Shown here: positions 1 through 4,995 of the stretch, in pieces
How positions within the stretch are numbered: position 1 is the stretch's first letter
How the letters are laid out: every line of letters starts with the position of its first letter
Source of the DNA: Candidatus Vogelbacteria bacterium
GTDB lineage: Bacteria > Patescibacteria > Paceibacteria > UBA9973 > UBA12445
DNA length: 5,579 nt
Reading direction: 5' to 3'
Assembly (NCBI GenBank): GCA_016201425.1
Contig: JACQCW010000043.1
Span: forward strand, 1 to 5,579
The notes under the pieces: generated by a model
The model's database searches: none
The model's input: only the letters and a program-made list of their open reading frames with translations
Told to the model about the DNA's origin: nothing
Translations under genes and position numbers: made by a program

Positions 1-26
1 CGATCTGGCAATCAGCCCTACTTCAC

Positions 27-55
27 TTGACATTTACATGTGATAGTAGTACAAT
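27..55 (+). promoter_or_regulatory. sigma70-type promoter of the 78-aa gene
   Basis: A perfect -35 box TTGACA (27-32) is followed after 17 bp by TACAAT (50-55), five of six matches to the -10 consensus. Transcription would begin near 62, giving a leader of about 25 nt before the ATG at 87. The box sequences and the optimal spacing are seen directly; promoter activity is inferred. Bases 1-26 show nothing I can assign. Confidence 0.75.
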
Positions 56-86
56 GTAGGTTAAATTTAATAACTAAAATAAACAT

Positions 87-323
87 ATGGGAATTATTGA
101 AGAGTTCATGAATGGGAAGATTACTCCAATGACGGAAAAAGGAAAGGACGGAAAAATAGTCTCTGACCTGTCTTCTGATCAGGTATCGGTGGCTAATGCC
201 AGGCTTGAAGCAGATAAGACGGAGGCGGCACGAATTTTACTTGAGAAGGTAGCTAATGAAAAGAGCTCTCAAGGAGATCGCCAAAAAGAGATTAATAACA
301 TCCTCAAAGATTTGAATAAGTAG
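87..323 (+). CDS. small charged helical protein of unknown function (78 aa)
   Basis: I do not recognise a family. The 78-residue product has no Cys or Trp, no signal peptide and no membrane segment, so it is probably cytosolic. Residues 30-78 are rich in Ala, Glu, Lys, Leu and Asn and look like one or two long amphipathic helices (for example EADKTEAARILLEKVANEK). Residues 11-28 are Lys/Gly/Asp-rich and probably flexible. The gene is monocistronic: it has its own promoter (27-55) and its own terminator (332-362), which argues that it is real and expressed despite its size. No Shine-Dalgarno precedes the ATG at 87; the leader is A/T-rich. Internal ATGs at 108 (GAAGAG only 3 nt upstream) and 129 are alternatives. 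I prefer 87 because it fits the promoter distance and keeps the N-terminal helix MGIIEEFMNG. It ends in TAG. Existence is fairly sure; function is unknown. Confidence 0.72.
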   Translation: MGIIEEFMNGKITPMTEKGKDGKIVSDLSSDQVSVANARLEADKTEAARILLEKVANEKSSQGDRQKEINNILKDLNK

Positions 324-331
324 AAATAAGT

Positions 332-362
332 AAAAAGCGTCTTTTAAAATAAGGCGCTTTTT
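332..362 (+). terminator. intrinsic terminator after the 78-aa gene
   Basis: A 12-bp stem (332-343 with 351-362, one G-U pair) with a 7-nt loop ends in a run of five T (358-362), eight nt after the TAG stop. The stem begins with five A, so it is nearly symmetric and could also stop transcription arriving from the other strand. It lies two bases before the -35 box of the next promoter. Confidence 0.8.
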
Positions 363-364
363 GC

Positions 365-394
365 TTGACAATTGTATATACTTTGTGATATAAT
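365..394 (+). promoter_or_regulatory. consensus extended -10 promoter of the MYG1-like gene
   Basis: Perfect TTGACA (365-370) and perfect TATAAT (389-394) are separated by 18 bp, with TG at 386-387 forming an extended -10 (TGATATAAT). The predicted start is near 401, leaving a leader of roughly 95 nt before the ATG at 496. Both boxes match consensus, so this is expected to be a strong constitutive promoter; strength is inferred. Confidence 0.82.
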
Positions 395-454
395 ACTGAA
401 GAAAATTAAGCTCTTTGAACCGATAAACAAACCAATAATTTTAGTTAATTTGCT

Positions 455-474
455 CCTGCCTGCCGGCAGGCAGG
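455..474. repeat. 20-bp perfect palindrome (dispersed-repeat type)
   Basis: CCTGCCTGCCGGCAGGCAGG is identical to its reverse complement over all 20 bases and stops abruptly at T-T mismatches on both sides. It sits in an A/T-rich leader between promoter 365-394 and the start codon at 496. As RNA it would fold as an 8-bp G/C stem with a CCGG loop, ending 9 nt before the Shine-Dalgarno. From memory, the same palindrome recurs in many Candidate Phyla Radiation genomes, where translation through it gives the peptide PACRQAG; I could not check this. Only one full copy is present here. Confidence 0.8.
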
Positions 475-483
475 TTGGGCAGA

Positions 484-489
484 AAGGGG
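484..489 (+). promoter_or_regulatory. ribosome binding site deciding the start at 496
   Basis: AAGGGG, one mismatch from AAGGAG, lies 6 nt before the ATG at 496. The upstream in-frame TTG at 475 would place this site inside the coding region and begins directly at the edge of the palindrome, so 496 is the better start. Confidence 0.7.
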
Positions 490-495
490 TGTAAG

Positions 496-1569
496 ATGGA
501 TCCGATCTGGATTAACACGGTTGTTCTTCATAAGCAGCCTCACTGGGATGAAGCGGTTGCGCTCTTCTTGCTCAGGCTCTACGGAGCGCCGCTCTTCCAC
601 GGAATTAGAGAGGCAAAGGTCGTCTTCTGGAACGCAGGTTCCAACACTCCCGACGGACGGTCTGCCGCGGAGTGGGAGGCCGAGGGTTATCTTTTGGTTG
701 GCGTTGGCGGTGGGCGCTTTGACGAGCACCCGACGCGCACCAAGCCCAGGGAACAGGAGTTTTGCGCAGCGACTCTCGTCGCCAAGTGTCTCGGTATTAA
801 GAAGGACGAGGCCGCGCTTAGGACTCTTCTGGCTTATACCTACAGGACAGACGCAACGGCGGTCAATTTGCCGGGCGCAGACAGGGATCTTGTGATCTTC
901 GGCATCGCCAATGTCAGCAAGATGATCAACCGGTATGTCGCCAACGGCGACGACCAGAAGGCCCTGGATTGGATGATGATGGCGGTGGAGGCGTACTACG
1001 GAAGCCAAATGGAATTCATCTACGCCAAGCAGGAGTTCGAGCAGAGTGGCACTGTAACTACGGTGCAGCTCGAGGGATTTCAGCAGCCCCTTAAGATTTC
1101 TGCAGTCGTCTCGGACAACACACAAATGGGACCCATGCTCCGTTCGAAGGAGGGCAACCAGTCGGCGGTCGTGATTCAAAAGAACAGTAAAGGCCAAGTG
1201 CAGATCCACACCAACAAGGCGTACAAGGGGCTCAAGATCTTCGATGTGGCACGCTACATCCGAGTGGCTGAGTTTCTCACCAAGACCCCCGAGCCGGTAA
1301 TTCCTTCGTGGAATGAGCTGGCACAGGAGCAGGCTCCGGAGGGTGTGGAGGAGTGGTTCTTCCAGCACTCTGGCCAGATGCTTTTGAACGGCAGTTTGAC
1401 TAACCCCGATGCCAAGCCGACAGCGCTTTCGCTTCGGCTGATCGTTGAGCTGGTGGTCACCGGCCTGAAGCAGTCTGGGAAACATCAGTGTGGTGCAGTC
1501 TGTAACTGCGAGTCGGCCGACAAGATCGGTACGGAGTTGTGTGAGACGATTCTTGGTTTGATTAAGTAG
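496..1569 (+). CDS. MYG1/DHH-like putative metal-dependent phosphoesterase (357 aa)
   Basis: The protein resembles the MYG1 (UPF0160) branch of the DHH phosphoesterase superfamily. Seen in the sequence: an N-terminal motif with H12, H16, D18 and E19 (LHKQPHWDEAVALFLLR), comparable to THNGxFHxDEALAxxLLR of MYG1; a central GVGGGRFDEHP with D76-E77-H78 in the place of the DHH triad after a VGG strand; and D119 in YRTDATA, matching a later acidic ligand. The C-terminal half has QHSGQMLLNGS (290-300) followed by ALSL, which loosely recalls the MYG1 C-terminal domain. These residues fit binding of two divalent metals for hydrolysis of a phosphodiester; MYG1 itself has been described as a 3'-5' RNA exonuclease. 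The substrate here is unknown. No signal peptide or membrane helix is seen, so it is probably cytosolic. A His/Cys cluster near the end (H330, C332, C336, C338) is an added feature. The gene is a single unit with its own promoter, leader and terminator, and is richer in G+C than its neighbours. It ends in TAG. The gene is certain, the superfamily likely and the activity inferred. Confidence 0.8.
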   Translation: MDPIWINTVVLHKQPHWDEAVALFLLRLYGAPLFHGIREAKVVFWNAGSNTPDGRSAAEWEAEGYLLVGVGGGRFDEHPTRTKPREQEFCAATLVAKCLGIKKDEAALRTLLAYTYRTDATAVNLPGADRDLVIFGIANVSKMINRYVANGDDQKALDWMMMAVEAYYGSQMEFIYAKQEFEQSGTVTTVQLEGFQQPLKISAVVSDNTQMGPMLRSKEGNQSAVVIQKNSKGQVQIHTNKAYKGLKIFDVARYIRVAEFLTKTPEPVIPSWNELAQEQAPEGVEEWFFQHSGQMLLNGSLTNPDAKPTALSLRLIVELVVTGLKQSGKHQCGAVCNCESADKIGTELCETILGLIK

Positions 1570-1675
1570 CATGTAGCCCTGGTGTCGTAAGACCGCCAGG
1601 GCCTTTCTTTTTTGTATAACCAAATAAAATCATCAAAACTGCAACTCCAACAACTAATTCAAATGCATCACTCAT
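1562..1675 (-). CDS. possible small single-helix membrane peptide (37 aa)
   Basis: An ATG at 1675-1673 opens a 37-codon frame ending in TAA. The translation begins MSDAFELVVGVAVLMILFGY and continues with TKKK: a short N-terminus, a hydrophobic stretch (about residues 5-20), then three lysines, the layout of a single-pass membrane peptide with a cytosolic C-terminal side. The remaining residues (GPGG to the end) come from the complement of the + strand terminator and from the last 8 bases of the convergent MYG1-like gene. It lies 52 nt downstream of the DUF3999-type gene on the same strand. Only a weak AAGAG, 12 nt before the ATG, could serve as ribosome binding site. A possible terminator (1704-1723) would partly separate it from the operon. 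A chance frame in A/T-rich DNA is the main alternative. Confidence 0.3.
   Translation of the reverse strand: MSDAFELVVGVAVLMILFGYTKKKGPGGLTTPGLHAT
1576..1613 (+). terminator. intrinsic terminator after the MYG1-like gene
   Basis: An 11-bp stem (1576-1586 with 1591-1602, one bulged C and one G-U pair) is closed by a GTAA loop of the stable GNRA class. TTTCTTTTTT follows at 1604-1613. The stem begins 6 nt after the TAG stop. The opposite strand has no T-run after the hairpin, so it should work only for + strand transcription. Confidence 0.9.
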
Positions 1676-1689
1676 ATATATTTTATACT

Positions 1690-1723
1690 CTTAAATAATT
1701 AAATAAGCATATCACGTTGCTTA
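1690..1723 (-). terminator. weak candidate terminator of the - strand operon
   Basis: On the - strand a perfect 6-bp inverted repeat TAAGCA / TGCTTA with an 8-nt loop (1723-1704) begins 4 nt after the TAG stop of the DUF3999-type gene and is followed by TTTAATTATTT. The stem is short and A/T-rich and the T-run is interrupted, so efficiency is doubtful. No better terminator for the leftward operon is visible before it meets the convergent gene. Confidence 0.35.
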
Positions 1724-1727
1724 GCGG

Positions 1728-2987
1728 CTACTGTTTTTTGGTGGTCATGAATAACCGTGCGACCAAGATAAAAAGGATTATAACGACTACTACGAGGAAG
1801 GTGGGCAAAATATATGGAGAACTTTCGGAGAGAGGAATCTGTGGTGTGACATAATCACTATTTGTTTCGATTGGACCCACGTCTGCCTTGAGTAGTCCTG
1901 CCGTGTCGATATATTGAACGAGTTGACCGAAGTCGTATTGTGAGGCAACCGCTTTTGGATTACCCATGAACAGAGCATAGTGTTTATCATTATTATACTT
2001 GAATATAATGTTTCGAACTGTTCCAGATAACTTTACACTCAAAATGTTGATGGGTTTGTCGTCTTGGTTGAGGATAGATATTTTTACATATCTCTTCCTT
2101 GACTCAGAATAGTTGAAGCTAAGATTTTGACCGGCAAACTTTGGTGTATCGACTGAAAATATGTATCCTTGGCCGATCGTTGACCAGGTATTTTTGTCGG
2201 CACTTTCATAGACAACAACTCCTCTGCTAAATATTTCGCTGTTGGTGGATAGTTCACCACCGCTGTGCGGTATGCCCTCTTGGCCTAAATCCAAGACAAC
2301 GTCGGTACTTTTATTCTTACTATTTTCGCTGACCTCAAATGCGGGTGTGTAAGAAATTTCTTTGGCGTTTTCTTTTACCTCTCTTGTAACTTTCGCACCA
2401 GTAATATTGAGTGGAATCTCGCCACTATCATTGATTACAACTCTCAAGAATTTCCATGTTCCTTCGGGGTACGATATTGTCGTGTAGCGAGAATTGATAT
2501 AGTCGCCCTCTCTGTTCGTGTAGTCAAAAATTTGTCCTTTGCCGTTCAAAAGTTGCCAGTTGGCTGTATCGTTTGATCCGTAAACCTCAACCCCTCTTTT
2601 AAAATTTTCTGATGGAGTTTCTATGGTCACGCCCGAGTGCGCCAGCCCTTTCTGACCGAGATCAATTTCAAAAGATGTAGAGATGCCAAGTTTTGTTCCA
2701 AGGTTGTAAACCCTACCTGGTAGGTCTGAGGTATAATTTTTGGCATTTTGAGTGGCTGCGACAAATGGCACTTCGCCATCCTCGTTGACTATTCTTAGAT
2801 CAGATAAGTTGGAATTGAGTTTTTCAAAAACGGTTGAAGGAATGTCGAGGGTTGCATAGCCGCCTTTCGATTGGTTATCAACCGTAATTTTGCTTTGGTA
2901 CTGCCATAGTTTTTGGTTAAAATCGGCGAAAGTGTTGAACGCGGCGAATAGTAAGAATGTCGCTAAAAATATTTTGGCAAGCTTCAT
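1728..2987 (-). CDS. DUF3999-type exported membrane-anchored protein with two discoidin-like repeats (419 aa)
   Basis: The likely role is an extracytoplasmic sensor or binding partner of the neighbouring DUF2339 protein; no enzyme motif is seen. Residues 1-21 form a signal peptide (K2, K5, hydrophobic core, cleavage probably after TFA-21). Residues 44-76 (YATLDIPSTVFEKL, then SDLRIVNEDGEVPFV) match the N-terminal DUF3999 pattern of a strand followed by DLRVxNxxGxxVPY. Two similar modules follow. Repeat 1 covers about 109-200 (DLGQKGLAHSG, RGVEVYGS, W144, IF at 153-154, LNITGAKV); repeat 2 covers about 233-320 (DLGQEGIPHSG, RGVVVYES, W268, IF at 276-277, INILSVKL). Both look like F5/8-type C jelly rolls. 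HYALFMGNPKAVASQYDFGQL (336-356) also fits the family's late conserved block. One membrane helix (about 391-414) and a TTKKQ tail anchor the protein, with most of it outside. The start is 21 nt after the DUF2339 stop with no Shine-Dalgarno, so translation probably depends on operon transcription. It ends in TAG. Family assignment is by pattern memory. Confidence 0.8.
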   Translation of the reverse strand: MKLAKIFLATFLLFAAFNTFADFNQKLWQYQSKITVDNQSKGGYATLDIPSTVFEKLNSNLSDLRIVNEDGEVPFVAATQNAKNYTSDLPGRVYNLGTKLGISTSFEIDLGQKGLAHSGVTIETPSENFKRGVEVYGSNDTANWQLLNGKGQIFDYTNREGDYINSRYTTISYPEGTWKFLRVVINDSGEIPLNITGAKVTREVKENAKEISYTPAFEVSENSKNKSTDVVLDLGQEGIPHSGGELSTNSEIFSRGVVVYESADKNTWSTIGQGYIFSVDTPKFAGQNLSFNYSESRKRYVKISILNQDDKPINILSVKLSGTVRNIIFKYNNDKHYALFMGNPKAVASQYDFGQLVQYIDTAGLLKADVGPIETNSDYVTPQIPLSESSPYILPTFLVVVVIILFILVARLFMTTKKQ

Positions 2988-3008
2988 ATGTATTTTATGT
3001 TACTAAAC

Positions 3009-4979
3009 TTAAGTGGCTGTTTCGATGGACTTTTGATGTTTGAAGTAGAGGTACGATACGATGAGGCAGATTATGCCAAGTACCATGAGAGACAAAACTC
3101 GGTATAGAAGTTGACCAGAGAGATCTACAATGAACACTTTTACCACAGTGATTGAAAACAAGAGAAGTGCGGACTTTCTGAGGAAGCTGTTCGATAAAAT
3201 AATTCCCAGTGAAACAAGTAAAATTGCATAGAGTGTCCAGAAAATCGAGATAGACACATTGTTTTGGTTGTTGATCGCGGCATATCTGTCGCTGATATGT
3301 AGCAGAATTTCTGCTTGATTATAATTGTAAGCTTGAGGCACAGGGCCGTTCTGATCTAGAGGACTTGGTGGCGGTAACTGTTTGGTCTCCTCGGTGATCA
3401 TGTTGCTGAGGTCGAATCGTGCTCTCTCAAAGTACGAATTAATTTCGCTGGTTACGGAAAGAAAAACGAGTAGATTGACTATCGTCCAAAGCACAACAAG
3501 CACCTTAATGTCGGAGCGATATTCTTCGCCCATTATATGACCAAAGAGGTAGGCTAAGATTGTTCCCGTCAAAGTTAACACAAGATAAGTAAAGAATTTC
3601 CAGTTTAGTATCAGTTGCCATGTGCTGACGTCGATATAATTATCGTATAAAAAGAATCTGGCTAAGGCGATTGCGAATATTCCCATAGAGGCTTTTTTGA
3701 GACCATCGTTACCGGTTGTTGCTCCGAGTAGCGCAATGATGACAGCTTCAACTGACCACGCAATTGTCACCGCCTCCTTTTGGAAGTAGAGCGGTATGGC
3801 GATGGTTAAAAGAATTGCACTAATACTTCCCAGAAAAAGGGCAAAGTTTTGGTCATCATTTCGTAAAACTCTGAATAGATATGCGAAGGCAATATATGCT
3901 GCACTCAAGCCAACGGCTACGAAGGCCAATGCGGTGTAACTATTTGGTTGCAGCAATAGGTAGAGTTCTGTGAAGAACCATGCGGGATTGAGTGATAGCA
4001 TTACGAGATCGCTGCTGTCGCTCTTTTCATTTGAAATAAATTTATTGGCAAAACTTGTTGCGAGATATATGAGGTAAAAAATTGTTAGTGCATATACTGC
4101 CAAGGCCTGCTTGTTGGGGTCGTAGTACATTGCATACCATGATGAGAAATGTAGGACGGTGCCCAAAAATCCGAGGAAAGTAAGTTGGCGCCATTTTTTG
4201 AAGAATGCAACGGACAAAATCCCAATGTTGAGAGAGAGCGTATAGACAAAATATCCAAGGTCGTTTGATGCACTCAAGCCAAAGAGATACGGTACGAAGA
4301 ATCCCATTGCCAAAGTAAGCATGGCCAAAAGCTCGCTATTGGTCCAGATAGATAGAATGACTCCAAAGACGGTCACTGCGCTCATAAATATGAAGCAGAA
4401 TCCAGCCGACGTGATTAGCCCATAGTATCCGTAAGCGGCGTAGGTTGAGAGATAGAGCAGTCCTAATCCGGTTGCGCTCAAGATGTTTGAAAATTTTGCC
4501 TGGCTCTTTCGCATGTATTCCCCGAATACAATAAAAAATATGCCAGCAAGGAGGCCAAGAATGACACGTCCGGTCGGTGGAATTAGTCCCGACTCAAAAG
4601 CGACTTTAAGGAAAAAGCTGACGCCAAGGATCACTGAGATTACTCCGATGCCGCCAAGTATCCATCTGCCGAAATACGATTCGAACCCGCCCCTTGGACC
4701 GCTAGGAGTTTGTACTGCGTTTGAGGTTGCTGGGGTGTTGTCTGAGACCGTATTCTGTTTGTATATCGCGGCTGGCGTAATGATTGAAGCGACGACGTTA
4801 TCTGCCGGCAAGCTCGCTGGACGAATCTGTTGGGTCGGTGTCTCGATGGGCCTCGACTGAATCTCAACCAATTTTTGCCCAAGTTTGATGCTAAAGTTTT
4901 CGACTTTCTCAAGTCGCGTCATTATATCTCCAAGTCTTGTGTCAGTTTCGTCTAGTTTTTTTAAGAGTTCCGGATCCAT
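3009..4979 (-). CDS. DUF2339 family polytopic membrane protein (656 aa)
   Basis: This is an integral membrane protein of unknown biochemical function. Residues 1-42 form a charged heptad-like helix (LLKKLDETDTRLGDIMTRLEKVENF), probably a cytosolic coiled coil, followed by a Pro/Thr/Ala-rich linker to about 96. The DUF2339 signature begins at 99 with FESYFGRWILGGIG, then FFLKVAFESGLIPPTGRV and the ATGLGLLYLSTYAAYGYYGLI segment. About 18 hydrophobic helices follow between 106 and 646. W408 and E411 in AWSVEA and the last block (VKVFIVDLSG, then LLYRVLSLMVLG and SYLYFK) are also typical of the family. The one long soluble loop (about 512-576, with PPPSP) lies between helices 15 and 16. It sits in the middle of a three-gene leftward operon, 16 nt after the peptidase and 21 nt before the DUF3999-type gene. 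DUF2339 and DUF3999 genes are often adjacent elsewhere, which suggests a shared complex. The ATG at 4979 follows AACAGG directly, too close for a standard Shine-Dalgarno, but the coiled-coil start fits the family. It ends in TAA. Confidence 0.9.
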   Translation of the reverse strand: MDPELLKKLDETDTRLGDIMTRLEKVENFSIKLGQKLVEIQSRPIETPTQQIRPASLPADNVVASIITPAAIYKQNTVSDNTPATSNAVQTPSGPRGGFESYFGRWILGGIGVISVILGVSFFLKVAFESGLIPPTGRVILGLLAGIFFIVFGEYMRKSQAKFSNILSATGLGLLYLSTYAAYGYYGLITSAGFCFIFMSAVTVFGVILSIWTNSELLAMLTLAMGFFVPYLFGLSASNDLGYFVYTLSLNIGILSVAFFKKWRQLTFLGFLGTVLHFSSWYAMYYDPNKQALAVYALTIFYLIYLATSFANKFISNEKSDSSDLVMLSLNPAWFFTELYLLLQPNSYTALAFVAVGLSAAYIAFAYLFRVLRNDDQNFALFLGSISAILLTIAIPLYFQKEAVTIAWSVEAVIIALLGATTGNDGLKKASMGIFAIALARFFLYDNYIDVSTWQLILNWKFFTYLVLTLTGTILAYLFGHIMGEEYRSDIKVLVVLWTIVNLLVFLSVTSEINSYFERARFDLSNMITEETKQLPPPSPLDQNGPVPQAYNYNQAEILLHISDRYAAINNQNNVSISIFWTLYAILLVSLGIILSNSFLRKSALLLFSITVVKVFIVDLSGQLLYRVLSLMVLGIICLIVSYLYFKHQKSIETAT

Positions 4980-4995
4980 CCTGTTTTGGTTAAAA

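Noticed and set aside
1..30. A short + strand open frame at the left edge ending in TGA at 28-30, possibly the tail of an upstream gene.
   Set aside because: Nine codons are too few to support a gene, and the stop overlaps the -35 box. It cannot be told from chance.
401..495. A riboswitch in the 95-nt leader of the MYG1-like gene.
   Set aside because: Apart from the palindrome hairpin there is no multi-stem fold or conserved aptamer sequence that I recognise, and the leader is mostly A/T-rich.
445..1623. A 392-codon open frame on the - strand opposite the MYG1-like gene, containing the peptide PACRQAG.
   Set aside because: It is the antisense shadow of a G+C-rich gene. The + strand reading has a promoter, Shine-Dalgarno, recognisable metal-binding motifs and a terminator. 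The - strand product is Leu/Arg/His-rich without any recognisable motif, and its start lies just downstream (+ strand) of the terminator.
4803..4810. TGCCGGCA, matching the core of the 20-bp palindrome, inside the DUF2339 gene.
   Set aside because: Only 8 bases match and flanking bases do not continue the repeat; this is expected by chance.
4483..4860. A 125-codon + strand frame opposite the DUF2339 gene.
   Set aside because: It lies wholly inside a recognised gene on the other strand, with no promoter, ribosome binding site or family motif.
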